NCBI GenBank assembly: GCA_022885665.1 | Contig: JAGQDJ010000153.1 | Coordinates: 1 to 64,000 of the forward strand | Direction: 5' to 3' | DNA length: 64,000 nucleotides | From: Triops longicaudatus | Taxonomy: Eukaryota; Arthropoda; Branchiopoda; Notostraca; Triopsidae | In this document: positions 37,412 to 49,672 of the stretch, one piece after another | Layout of the letters: the number at the start of each line of letters is the position of its first letter | Position numbering within the stretch: the first letter of the stretch is position 1 | Made by a program: the position numbers and the translations under genes | Notes under the pieces: model-generated | The model's input: only the letters and a program-made list of their open reading frames with translations | What the model was told of the DNA's origin: nothing | Database searches by the model: none

Positions 37412-37880
37412 AACCGTCAATAGTATCTGCAGTGAAAATAGTTACACATTCTGAGCTTTCATGGTAGAATTGATGTGGTAATCTATATCTTGTGCCGTGA
37501 AGCAATGCGTTTACTGTTATTCGCACATACATGTATATTCCACCACGATTACGTTTAATGCATCACGTAAAAGACTGTTAATAGTTTGACATCTTCCTAT
37601 AAGTAAATCGAGTATCGACTTGGGCGTCTTCCAATATCGCATACATTATGAAGAAAACGTCTGGCTCGGTCACGCATAGTCAAAATTATGCAGTAACAAA
37701 TGCTCATCACTATAGCGTTTAGTCGATAGTAATAAACTTTGTCGCCAACTTTTCCACTCATTTCGATAAAGCGAAAACAGACATGCTCCGTCCGAAAAGC
37801 TGAGCGTGTGAGACTCGTTTTTGCTATTTAACGAACGGCGGAAAGCCTTCAGCCGGTAATCCGTGAGAGAAAGGACTACC
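37412..37880. other. Spacer between array genes 6 and 7
   Basis: Only 469 bp separate the stop of gene 6 from the ATG of gene 7. No separate feature seen. Confidence 0.5.
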
Positions 37881-39707
37881 ATGGGTACAACAATCCAACT
37901 CGGTAATTTCGAAAACGCAGATATAAGCAGTCAACTGAAGTCTGAAGCTTGTTCGATTTCAGAAGGAACTAAAATCGTATTTTTCCGAAAAGGAGTACTC
38001 CTACCATGGTTGGTAGGCGTGGCTATAATAGTCCCAGTGCAGCCACTTATCTGTAGCTTTGGAGCGGCCAATATCGCGGATTTGGAATCTCGTAATTGGA
38101 GTTATAAAAACCGTACCAATGCTTTCTTGGAGAATTACGCATTGAATGCAACCAAGATGATTCTCAGCGTTTCGAAATTTAACTTGACGAATTTTCTCGT
38201 GAAAGACAGAAGAGTGGATTTAACGTATCAAAGCTACGCCGTTAGCAACGGAATTCTTCACAAAATCGATTGGGCGGCCGTCACCGCAGGTACGGTCTAC
38301 ATTGTGTTTAACTTTAAGCAAAAGATAAATAAATAAAAGAAAATGTGCGAGAGATTGTATGGTGACAGGCTTCCAGATGGAGGTGGATTTGCCTGCGTAC
38401 ATTCAATCAGTTTACTTAAATCCGGTTCACACGCAAATGCAATACTTTGCCGATTGGTACGTGATTTCCCGCGGAATTTACAGACCAACGTCACTGGATT
38501 TTTACTATTCCGGCTATGATTCCAATGTACGCGGTGGCGAGATTGTGCCGGGCGCATGTTATGCAGGTGATGATTTGGTAACCGATGTTAGCTACTTTCT
38601 AGCGATTCAAATAGGAAGTCGCGTAGTTCTCCTTATTGCTACCAATATGACTTACGAAGCGTCTTTAGTCAATTATAACAGCACTGAGTTTGGGGTTTTC
38701 GCTACCATGCTGGAGCTAGCTGTGAGTATTGTTATTGCAGACTGAAACACGACATTGTAATCTCGTCACGTAATGAATGATTCTTTTAGTTTGATCAGTT
38801 CTTTAGGAGTGCTCAGTCCATGTTTACCGGCGATTTTGTGCGAGTGAACGTGCTCAGCGTCGACAGAACAAATTCTGTTTTTTTCTTAAACCGACTAGAC
38901 GCGAATATGGAGTTTTACTTTGAAAACGTTTACAACGCCGCGTATGTCCTTGACTACATAATCGGAAATATCACTCTTTTACCGCCCATGGCATTTAATT
39001 ACAATAAGACAGTTCCAGTAGCTGTTTTACCATCGTATATGAAAACGATCCAGACAGACATAGCTCGTAATTATGATAAGAAATGGATTGAATTCATAGT
39101 CAAATATGTTCTGGTTACTAGCAACTACACCGACGACACCTAGTACGTCGACAACGCAAACTTCTACTTTGAAGACCGAATCTACGGCGTCTACAAACTT
39201 GACGTCTATTACCACGTAATTCTTTGAGAAGAAACGCACTTAAAATCTGCTGCCTTGATCTAATCATGTCTGATAGTCCAAAAACTTATGCGTATTCAAT
39301 TGCGTACAATTTGACCACAAATTCCTCATTAAATGTGACAAAAGTCACGCCAATCATAACCACTTTCGATTCGGATCCTCTTTTCTTAGCCGTGGCCCCG
39401 GTTTTGCCCAAAAAGTATAACGGTAAACGATCATCGATCTATTAATACCTCCCTGACACGCAAATCAATTAGACCCGATTATGGTGCCCCGACAGGTAAA
39501 TATCTCCCATTTGGCCCCTCAAATGAAGGAGTGTCTGTCGAAAATCACGCTTCCTGTGGCAGCCGGTAATACTTTATCCGATTTTTACCCTAAAACAAAT
39601 AATGATTTACTAATTCTGACATTTCTTTGCGTCAAGGAATCATCGGCTTTGTTGTGGTCCTATTAATGTGTCTTCAAAGCGACTGGCTGCCCAAGTCGGA
39701 AAAATAA
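37881..39707 (+). CDS. Array gene 7: short-stalk member of the membrane glycoprotein family
   Basis: Exons 37881-37902, 38017-38289, 38369-38566, 38615-38721, 38790-39066, 39122-39215, 39277-39422, 39473-39565, 39637-39707; about 426 residues, the shortest complete member. N terminus M-G-T-T-I-Q-L joined to GVAIIVPVQPLICSFG. A continuous upstream frame (to 38336) tempts a longer start, but the spliced form fits all paralogues. Then YVISRGIYRP, C-Y-A-G, G-S-R-V-V-L-L in the 107-nt exon, FDQFFRSAQ, DFVRVNVLS and MEFYFEN. The stalk is only about 55-60 residues, against 100-330 in others. The anchor has FDSDPLFLAVAPVLPK and YNG (Ser replacing Pro), then ITLPVAAG and tail CLQSDWLPKSEK. It founds the PKKYNG subgroup (genes 7-10). 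Confidence 0.8.
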
Positions 39708-40945
39708 ATGATCAACTTCCCCTTAAGAAATCAAAAGCTCACCAAAAATTGCACGCGAAACTGACGTGTAAAGCCGAACGATTCAAACACTTAAAAGTCT
39801 ACGCTTCAATAGTGTGAACTACCACGAATATTGTGAAATCTACTCTGCTTTCATTTCTTCGACGAAAACCAATAAACCTTGTTTAAATTGATGTAGAAAC
39901 AGAAAAAATAAACCATATAACAAATGTAGAAAATGTAACGGGCTTTATTACTCACAAACATAGAGATAGATTTGTGAAATTCTCCAAGACAACAAGACGT
40001 GTTCGTATTGTATTCTTGCCGTTCAAAGTGCAGAATTCAAGCTGTCTACCGCATTTCGAAGGTGTTTGAAAAGTAAGACGCCTATGAGGCATAACCATCC
40101 ACAAATAATTCCACGCATCCATTACAGTAATATCCAACGCCGAGAACACTGCCAATTTTCATAGGTTCAGGTTCGCTAAGTTTTACGAGTTCGCGTTCAT
40201 AAACGTGCAGACAAAGCCGTGACCTCTCCTAAACTTTTATCGGCAATTAACGCCTTTTAGGCACGTCAATGAGCTATGAAAGTACCGTCATAATGGCCAC
40301 ACAGAGCTAGACGGCAGAAATCGCCAATTTTACGACAACTGAGCGAAGCCAATACAAAAATACGAGTTCGTTGGCCCGTTTCGCAACACATACAACGCTA
40401 CAACAATAAATGCCCCCAAATTACAAAAAGGATGACGAATCTGAATAGCAATATCGCAAGAAGCAGAAAAACCGCAGCGGGTTCATTTGGGGCTTGGAAA
40501 GAACTTGTCTTTATAGTCTGGCTAAAATCGGCCTAATGCTTCAACTTAAATAAGCAATAACCTACATATTAAGCAGTCGATCATCGGTATTAAAATTCAA
40601 AAATATATTTGTCAAAAAGTATTTCTTCCAATGAATGAAAAGCTGTATATTTGAAAGCTTTCTTTCTGGTCAAAAGGCTGCATATAATTAGTAAGAGTTC
40701 ATGAGCGAGGGAAAACCCAATGAAGCTTATGACGTGGTTTTATCAATAACTATAACTGCCCAAACTGCGCGACAGTCTTTCTTGGCAAAACGGGTAGTAC
40801 CTTATTGGCTCATTGATGAAAGCGTTTATCACACGGCTGTATGATTTATTATCTTGGCTTTCTTAGTAGGTAACAACGGCCTTCGTACCATTTCTTCGTC
40901 AGTGCTGAGGAAGGAAACGAACAGAAAAGACCCCATTGTCCCACC
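39708..40945. other. Spacer between array genes 7 and 8
   Basis: 1.2 kb, AT-rich, no recognised feature. A possible polyadenylation signal (AATAAA) for gene 7 lies at about 39871. Confidence 0.45.
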
Positions 40946-43346
40946 ATGGGAGCTCGAATGATCTCTGCCGGTATTTTCGAATAATTTCTTCCGTACAGTG
41001 AACTCCTCCTTCTGAAAATGGTGTGTTTTGTGCTTTATTAGGGTTTGCGCTCCTGGTTGTGGCGACTGCGATTTGGAATGTCGATTCTGCACTAGTTTGC
41101 ACCTTCGGGGCTGGAAACATGCCTGATTTGATTCTTAGGAACCAAACCTACGTTACGCACACCAACGATTACTTATCCGAGATGACTTACAACGCGAGTA
41201 ATTTGATTCTTAGCGTTTCCTCTTTCAGTCTGGTAAAGTACATGACGTACACCCTGAAATGGGACCTTACCCATCTCAGCCAGTACGTAACTCACGGGAT
41301 GTTACTGCAACTCGACTGGACAAACATAACCAAACGTACGTATGTTCGGCTTTGCTTGCAAGTCAGTACAGTTTATCTTTTTAATCAGCGTATACCTCAA
41401 CTGTGTCTCTACCATCGTACATCCAAGCTAATTACGTCAACCCGGTTCATGTGAAAATGCAATATTTTGCTGCCACGTACGTTATGTCACGCGGAATTTA
41501 TAGACCAAACGTCCTGGAATTTTCCTATTCGGGCGTTGATGCCGCTTCGATGAGTGACATAATCGTTGCCAAAGCTTGTCTGTCAGGTGAAGCATACCGA
41601 CTACAATTTGAAAGCAGAAAAGCATAAAACTTGCCCGAAAATAGGAAGCCGTGTACTTCTTCGAGTACCTACGGATTTGACTTACACTTCTAGCTACGCT
41701 AACCGTAATAGTACCGATTTTGCCGCTTTTACCACAATGATGGAATCAGCCGTAAATAGCAGCCAAGAAACTAGAATTGATTCATGAAAATTTGGCTCTA
41801 ATATTTTGATAATTTAGTTTGACGCTTTTTTCAGAGGACCTCTGTCCTCTCTTACGGACGATTTTATCCGAGTTAACTTGTTCACTGTTGTTGGTATGAT
41901 GTCCGGGCGGTATACGTACGTCGGAGCCGATCTCGAGCTCTATTTCCAGAACGTTTATACTTATCTGTACATTCAAGACTACGTTATAGCCAATATCGCT
42001 CAAATGCAACCCTTAGCGATTGGTACCACGCCAGTTTCTCTGTTCACTTCAAGCATTTCAGGACTCTCATATTCCATTGCACGTAAGTTATAGGAAAAAT
42101 CGCAACAAAAAGTTTTGCTCAAAATTGATGTCCAACAATGTCTCATGATTTTCTGCATTTTATTCAGCAACTACCACTGCGGTTAATGGCACGCCCAGTA
42201 CTACAACCCCAAGTACTGCACCAACGGCTTTAACAACCATAACGCCTGTTGCGACCAGTACTCTTATTACCACTGCACTTTTGACGACTACATTACCAAC
42301 AACGGAATCAACGACCACGAGCACTACTTCCACCCCAAGGTACGTGAGTGCAATACAATCATGCTAAATAGGGTTTTAAAAAAGAAATAGAGTAAGCGTG
42401 TGATTTTTTTTCTGGAATAAGTATTGTAAGTGACTGTATTCATGTTTTCTAGTCCTACAACGGCCAGTACTACGACCTTAAGTACAGTCATCACTACTAA
42501 TCTAGATACCACAGTAATGTCAACAGCCAGTACTCAAAGTACCAGCACTATCGGACTAATCGCGGCTTGGACAACTTTGGCTGCAACCAATTTGACAACA
42601 CTTCAAGATTTGTTCTCTACAGCTAGTACTACTCTCAACAATAGTTTGACAAACTCGAGCCTTTTGGCGGGGAATACGTCTTCGCTGAACACTAGCACGT
42701 CCAGTGTGAATGCAAACGCCACCATTGCACCGAATACTTCTGCCTTGAATGCCCAGAATCAAACTACGTTGTCGAGCAATAACACTCGTACCAACACTTT
42801 AGCAAGTTTAACCAAAGCAAATGCCAACAATAATATGACAACCTTAAATCCAAGCCAAATCTCGGGTTTAAATATGAATACAACGTTAGGTCCATACCGA
42901 AATGGGTCCATGTATAATACATCTACGACTTACGACCCGGATCCTTACTTTTTGCCTACGGCACCTGTCATACCGAAGAAATATAACGGTAAACGCAAAT
43001 CGATGCCATGAACACATTAACGACTCGTCGTTTTTCTGGCTAATTACTCAGATCCCATACTGGTGCCACGAATTGTCAGGGTGTCCGCCGTGGCCCCGAT
43101 CGAAGTGCAAGCGGCCGTTTTGCAAATCACTGTTCCAGTTGCAGCGAGTAATTTATAAAAGAGTAACATGAAAAGACACAACTGCTAATTCTTACACTTC
43201 CTTACATAAGCTGAAACCTAAAACTGGAAAGAAAGCTTTCAATAATGTAAAACACTAATTCTGTATTCTTTGAAGGCATTATCGGGCTCATTACGATTTT
43301 ACTGGTGTGTCTGCAAGCTGACTGGCTCCCAAAGTTGGCAAAATAG
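40946..43346 (+). CDS. Array gene 8: mucin-like type I membrane glycoprotein
   Basis: Exons 40946-40970, 41042-41335, 41389-41586, 41645-41751, 41818-42082, 42168-42339, 42453-42988, 43052-43147, 43276-43346; about 587 residues. Exon 1 gives M-G-A-R-M-I-S-A, then GFALLVVATAIWNVDSALVC. The second module reads SLPSYIQANYVNPVH, YVMSRGIYRP and C-L-S-G. The 107-nt exon gives LLRVPTDLTY and ends M-E-S-A. Next are FDAFFRG, DDFIRVNLF and LELYFQN. The stalk has about 215 residues in two exons with a phase-2 junction and is rich in Asn-x-Thr/Ser sequons near its end. The anchor is YDPDPYFLPTAPVIPK and YNG, then VPRIVRVSAVAP and ITVPVAAS, with tail CLQADWLPKLAK. Confidence 0.83.
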
Positions 43347-44284
43347 CGCTATTTTTGCCCTTTCCGCTCATCAGCAAGTGTTCCTTCTTCGTGATGCTGT
43401 GTGTTGAAGCTAGCTGAGGGACAAACCCTTAAGTTTCGTGGCGAAATTAGCGATTGTGAGACTTAGTACTTCAGATCTATTGCACGGTTACACGCTTGGA
43501 GCACAGCGCACCTTAGTAATTTATAATGACGAAAACTGATACAGAGAATGGCCACTTCATAACCGTCCTCCATGTATTATAATAATTTAAATATACACTT
43601 GCTACAGAATAAAATTTGGGGCTGCCTTTGCAGTAGTATTCGTACTGTTACGTTCTACTCATTTTCAAATTCCGTTTATTCATAACTTCCAATTTACATC
43701 AACAGCGAAACGAACTCCAATACAAAATCACACAAAAACACTCTCCTTCTCGTGCTAACTCTCACTTCAAGTTTATAACAATCAAATTTCACGTTCAAGA
43801 AACGGAACTGGCTCAAAGGAAGGTCAAAAAGGAACTCCCTATTACGGGCTGGGTGCAGGGGATTTCATTCTTACCAACAATGAATCTTAGGATTCATTGT
43901 TGGGCGGCTACGAAATTTGACTGTTGAGTAACAATGAACGCCGCAGTACATGCATTATATCGCTTGGCTATTTTGTCATTTTATATTAGATGCTAATAAG
44001 GTTATTAACGTGGCAAGTCTTGCACGCCCAGTTATTCGATACGGTTAAGGTTCGTTTTCCAAGGCTAAAATCGTTCCGTCGATAACTATAAACTGGCGCG
44101 TAATATGAGTGAAACACGGCCGATAAACGGTAGAAAGGCGTCGTGCCCGGACAGACGAAGTCACTACGCTTGGAATCTTCGTTACGAGCTGTCTGCTGAA
44201 CTACTTAGTGTATAAGACGAGTAACTTTCTTGGTATTCTGTTCTGAGTGACGGTACGGCGGCGACGAACCCGAATCGCATCAAC
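43347..44284. other. Spacer between array genes 8 and 9
   Basis: Includes the shared GTTACGAG at 44181-44188 and a TATA-like GTATAAG at about 44209-44215, about 75 bp before the gene 9 ATG. No coding feature recognised. Confidence 0.45.
44181..44188 (+). promoter_or_regulatory. Shared GTTACGAG 8-mer upstream of array gene 9
   Basis: GTTACGAGCTG, matching GTTACGAGCTG before gene 4 over 11 bases. About 104 bp before the ATG. Confidence 0.3.
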
Positions 44285-46294
44285 ATGGGAACCCGTGGAC
44301 CCTTTTCATTTGGTATTGACTTTCAGGAATCTCGTCACTTGTACAAACTGCATTACTCTAAACTCTAGTTGGTGTTGGATTGCTGACGGTAATCATGGTC
44401 TCGGTTTCGCGGGTTAACTCGACGCTGGTTTGCAACTTTGGTCCGGAGAACATTCCCGACTTGGTTCTCCGCAATAATACCTATACGAATCTCACCAACA
44501 CTTTCTTGTACAATTTTGCGTACACTGCAAGGGACAAAATCCGCACAGTCTCTGCTTTCGACTTGGTGGACTATCTAATAAGAGGCCTTGGATGGGGTCT
44601 TACCAACCAAAGTTACCACGTCAGTGACGGAGCGCTTCTGCGGATTAACTGGACAGCTGTTACTCAGAGTATGTATCATTTCTTAACTTGGCTGTTTTAC
44701 AACTAAAAAGTTACCATCGTAGCCTATAAATCGAACGTCACCTTGCCGGGGTACATCCAAGCCAATTACGTAGATGTCATTCATGGCCAGATGCAGTTCT
44801 ATGCTGACTTTTATGCCATGTCATACGGGATTTACCGACCAAAGCCGCTGCAGTTCTACTACTCAGGCATTGATACGGCTTTCAGTAGCGACCCACTAGT
44901 GCCTCAGGCTTGTTCAGCGGGTAAAAGACTTGAAGAGCAAAAAGCACATCTAGTTCCCTTCCTTAATAGGATATCGCATTATTCTCCAAATACCGACTCG
45001 AATAAATTCCCCTATTACGCTAGGTAATCCTAATAGTACTGACTATGCAACTTTCGCTACCATGATCGAAACATCCGTAAGTATTGCTTCTATACAGAAA
45101 GAATGGCAAATTATTATTTTTTCTGTCCTAGTTTGATCAGTTTTTCAGGATCTCGTTGTCAGCCTTCAAGCACGATTTCGTTCGAGTCAACCTATGGACG
45201 ACGACGACTGCGATGTACTCGCTTTTAGGTTACCAAGTTACTGCTTACATCGAGGTGTTCTTTCAGAAGACAAACAACGCTACTTACGTTCGAGATTGCG
45301 TTGTGCAAAACATCAGTCTCTTGCCTCCTTTATCTTTCCTTAATTACGCTGTTTCCGTGATGACATCGAACATTTTAGTTTACGCAAATGCCACCGCAGG
45401 TAATGATTTACAGACTTATATTCTACGTGAGTTAAATCATTACTTGTGCAGCACTAAAAACTTGTTCAAAAATTGAATTACTACAGGACCAACTACTTTA
45501 ACAACGCCCAGCACTGTGGAAGCAATAACGAGTACTCTAACAACAGGGTTGACAACTTCAACTGCCGTTTTCACTAACAGGTAAATTTAATGTCACCATT
45601 TCTGCATATTTAAATGACTCACATTCTGAAATAGCTCAACCGCATCTACTGCGGCTGTGACAAACACAACGCTTCTTCCTTCAACAACAATAAGGCAAAA
45701 CGGGACCCAGATTGGACCGACGACCATTTCTGTTGCCAGTTCAACGTTAAACACGACGCAGTTCAATACTCCAACGACTGTTGGGAATGCCACCACACTG
45801 AACAATAAGGCCACAACTAATTCAAACCAAAGTTCCACCCTTGCCGCGACTTTCGATGCAGATCCTCTCTTTTTCGCAACGGCGCCTGTCTTTCCCAAAA
45901 AGTACAACGGTAGATGCCAATCGACATGGTTACAATCTATGACATTATAATTGACTTGCTTACAAACGCAGATCCGGTAATGGTGCCGATAATAAAGCAT
46001 TCTGAAAGTATGGAGCCACTTCAAATAAAGGGAGCCTTCTTAAAAATAACGCTACCGGTCGCAGCTGGTAAAGTTATTTTCTTTATTAAAAAAATGAGAT
46101 CTAAAAGACAGGGACTGGTAAACTTTATTTTTTAAAACACTTAAAATTTTCTATAGGAGGTAACGAAAAATACAGTAATACGCAACTAGATTTCAACTTA
46201 ACAATCTTTCCCATTCCCAGGAATTATCGGCTCTATTCTAGCTTTGCTGCTATGTCTGCAAAGTGACTGGCTACCGAAACCCACGAAACCATAA
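44285..46294 (+). CDS. Array gene 9: mucin-like type I membrane glycoprotein
   Basis: Exons 44285-44312, 44369-44668, 44723-44920, 44970-45076, 45132-45399, 45487-45580, 45635-45909, 45972-46067, 46221-46294; about 479 residues. Exon 1 is M-G-T-R-G-P-F-S-F, then a hydrophobic core GVGLLTVIMVSVSRVNSTL and C-N-F-G-P-E-N. The second module has LPGYIQANYVDVIH, YAMSYGIYRP and C-S-A-G. The 107-nt exon ends M-I-E-T-S. FDQFFR and DFVRVNLW are present, followed by IEVFFQ. The stalk is about 100 residues. The anchor is FDADPLFFATAPVFPK and YNG (Ala for Pro), VPIIKHSESMEP, ITLPVAAG and tail CLQSDWLPKPTKP. The motif FDxDP tolerates P, S, A or V at the middle position across the array, while both Asp residues are kept. 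Confidence 0.82.
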
Positions 46295-46688
46295 CCACTG
46301 CATCTCCAAGTAACCACGCAGCGATAGAAAAGCTTTAGAAATCCGGCTAACCAGAAACGTGCATTCCCATCTGGATTCCTGCAACAGACACAATTGTGCA
46401 CTCACATGTTGTCTTCTTATAACACTGGTTATGTTCCTCGTATCAAAATAAAGGCACACAAACCGTCTCAATAACTTAATAGTTTTGCCTTGATTGGTCC
46501 ACAAACCAAAGCAATCAATAGTCTCCCTTAACCGATTGGATATTGCGTAAGGCTATTTTGCAGCAACGGGGTTTCAGGGCCACGCCCAGAAAATCAAGTC
46601 ATGTGACGTTTTAGGGTAATTCTGCCGTTAGTTCTGATCATCCTGTCATTCGGTTACTCGATGGTAGTTAATAGTGAGAGTACCAACT
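46295..46688. other. Spacer between array genes 9 and 10
   Basis: 394 bp, no coding feature. A GTTACTCG variant of the shared 8-mer lies at 46653-46660, 36 bp before the gene 10 ATG. Confidence 0.4.
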
Positions 46689-49004
46689 ATGTGGACGGAA
46701 TCGGCATTTTCCCTAGGTAGACTTCATTTAATGCCGTGAGTTAGAATTCTAACATGGTGAACTTGTCACGAACAGGACTAGGTGGATTTCTCCTGCTCTG
46801 GCTGACCATTTCTGGCGTACATTCCGAGTTGAAATGTAGTTTCGGTGCTAACAACACTGATGTTTTACGACTACGCACTAAATTATGGCTAGAAAGCATG
46901 GATAATATTTTGTTTTCCGAAACCACCTACGCCACGCAACAAATTCACAGCGTTTCCAGTTTTAATTTGTCCAAGTACTTAGAAGCCGACTTGAAACTAA
47001 ACCTTCGAAGTTACTCAAGCTTTGTCAGTCACGGCTACTTATTAACACTCAACTGGACGGCGATTACTCAACGTAAGTGGTCGCGAGGTTGAACTAGGGA
47101 AGCAATGCATGTCCTTTAACGAAATACGTACCTGCCTTTTTATAACTCAACAGACTACGAAACAAATCGCAGTTCGTTGCCATCTTTTGCTCTTAACGTT
47201 TACGTAAATCCGGTACACCATCGCTTGCAACAATTCGCCGCTCTGACCGGAGTCTCCTACGGCATTTTTCGTCCCGTTAAGCCCTATTTTCCGTACGTGG
47301 GTGTCAATTACGGTCCTACGAACACGCACAGCCTTCAGTTTTGTTACTCAGGTATCTGTGCTTGAATCTTTAAAAAATCAAACGTGAATGTCACTGAAAT
47401 TTGCACGTCTAAATCCTAAGTTGTAAAGACCTTTATGGTTTGATTTAGTAGTGCATTTTAAGCTACATTTTTCAGGCAAACTGTTTAAAACTTTTAGATA
47501 TATCACTTTATAAACTTCTTCACTAATTACCATTTTATGTCCAGTATTTCAATGACTATTGCTTCGATTTTGTAACCCTGCTCAGTTACCCTTACTTGCA
47601 ACAAAAATAAAATAGCCAAGAATGACACAAAAGTAACCAAGTCAATACAGGAAGTCGAACTGCTCTCTGGGTTCCCACGAATATGACGTATCTTTCGTCG
47701 TTTCATAACGTCAACAGCACTACAAGAGTCATGTTCACCGAGTTGGTTGAATCTGCGGTAATGTTACGCCAAGTCAACGAAAACTCGTTAAGAATGCACT
47801 ATCTTTACAGTTTAACACCTTTTTCCGACGAAGTGAATTTTCGAATGATTTCGTGCGCGTTAACGTGCTCAATATTACTATTGATGCTAAATCTTCGTCT
47901 GGTTTTGCCAAAACTGGCGTGGACATCGAAATTTATTTCCAAAGCATGCCAGACGGCAGTTACGTCCAAAGCTACATCGTGAAAAATAACCATTTTCTGA
48001 AATTCTTCAGTTTTCTTGGGTACCACATTTCCGTGAATGCTTCTCTTATCCAGCTTGTTGAATATTCAAGTAATATCTTTCTAAGTTTTTCTTCGATCTA
48101 CAGATTCCATTTCTGTTCTTCTCTTTTGAATTATATTTCTGCGATATAACATTCTTTCACTTCAAAATGAGCAGCAGCTTCTTCACAAACCACGCTCGAT
48201 GACATGATTACAGAGCCTGAGACTTTACCGACAACAATACCTACAGACACTTCGCCTGACACAACAATTACGGAAGCTACGACGTCAGAAACTTCAATTG
48301 AAACTACAACTGACTACACGACTGAACCAACAACGACGGAATCTACTCTAGCAAGAAGTGAAAGCACAGTTTGTGCTCCAAGATCTACGCCAAAGTGCAG
48401 CAGACAACTCACATTTTCTGCTTTTCAGATATAACAAACTTAAATGGATTTCTTGATAGTTTGATCGTGGAGCAAACAACGCTTAGCAGCTCGACAATGG
48501 AAGATTATCAGAAGCATGAAGAAAGCACGCAAATAGCCAAAAAGCAATTCTCGGATGAGGTTTCAGGCATTACGTCGTTTACGATCCGTGCGTTGCTTAA
48601 TACGACAGCTTATTCCGGCCGTACTTCGGTTACGATTCATTCGTGGATGAATAATTCCCACAGTGTGACTACTACCGACGCGAGCACAACCTTTGATCCC
48701 GATCCTTTGTTCCTGCCATCGGTGCCTGTTATACCCAAAAAGTTCAACGGTGAAAGAAATGATTGATGAGTCATTTATTGATTGTTTAAACCTTTTAGAC
48801 CCAGTTCTTTTGCCAAGAATGATAAAGCTGGGAAACATGGCACCCATGTCCGTAACAGAAGCTGTTTTGCATATCACGATTCCTCTGGCAGTCTGTAAGA
48901 GCCAATTATTGCCTGATATGCGTATAACCGTTTTGTTTCAAGGCGTTATTGCCTTCATCATTGGGATAATAGTATGCTTACAAGCTGTGATGCCGGGAAA
49001 GTAG
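46689..49004 (+). CDS. Array gene 10: mucin-like type I membrane glycoprotein
   Basis: Exons 46689-46716, 46782-47072, 47154-47351, 47651-47757, 47811-48069, 48175-48357, 48429-48749, 48799-48894, 48943-49004; about 514 residues. The start was chosen by analogy: a 28-nt phase-1 exon (M-W-T-E-S-A-F-S-L) parallels gene 9's exon 1. An unspliced start at 46754 (M-V-N-L-S-R-T) is the alternative, and both give a signal peptide. Then C-S-F-G-A-N-N, GVSYGIFRP, C-Y-S-G, the 107-nt exon (ends V-E-S-A), FNTFFR, DFVRVNVLN and IEIYFQS. The stalk is acidic and Thr-rich (EPETLPTTIPTDTS), and its second exon is less Ser/Thr-rich than in paralogues. The junction between the two stalk exons is phase 1, not phase 2. 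The anchor is FDPDPLFLPSVPVIPK then FNG, and C-V-I-A-F in the helix. Confidence 0.78.
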
Positions 49005-49672
49005 AAACGAGAACCCATGAAAGTGGCCTACTTTGCAAATCTCGCTATCCTTTCACTGCGTTTCCTTGCGTGATGCAGGACTGGAGAGAATACGCTTTTG
49101 CTCTTCAAAAGTTTACAAAATTTTCCTTCTTTTCTTCCTACAAATCAAGTTGAGTACACGTTGTGCCACAAAAAAATAAGCTGTTTTATCTAACAATGCA
49201 TGAAAAGTGAATTTCTTGCAAAGCTTCCGTCAGTGCAGCTGTTATAATACTTTAGACTTTTTTCTTTCATACGGTCTACAATGTACTCGGCATTGCTTCA
49301 GAAATAAAGTCCCGTTCGGTGCTATCAAAACGCGTTTACTTGAAGCCAGCTGTGAAAGTTGTCATTTACAACTCTAAAGAGGGTAAAAACCGTTGGAACG
49401 CGCTCATGAAAGTGACAGTAACTTGTGTTGAACTGCAAGAAAGGAAGGCAGGTCACCCAGCAGGTCAAGTTCACGAAAATGGACCCACCAAAAGACATAA
49501 AGCTAGTTCCAGTACATCATAACGTTCTCCGGTACCGCTCCCTTTATCGGTAATCGTTTACTGGTATGTGCGCACGTTTAGTCCGTAAAAAGGAAACGAT
49601 TCACCTTAGTAACCCTTTCTCAAATCATGTCCACATTCCTGGTTAGATCACGAGACAAAGTGGAGCTTCGTA
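49005..49672. other. Spacer between array genes 10 and 11
   Basis: No recognised feature. A 67-codon plus-strand frame at 49319-49522 has no family or splice support. Confidence 0.45.

Noticed and set aside
37863..38336. Unspliced 157-residue N terminus of array gene 7
   Set aside because: A spliced 22-nt first exon gives a normal signal peptide at the position conserved in the family. The extra residues come from the open intron.
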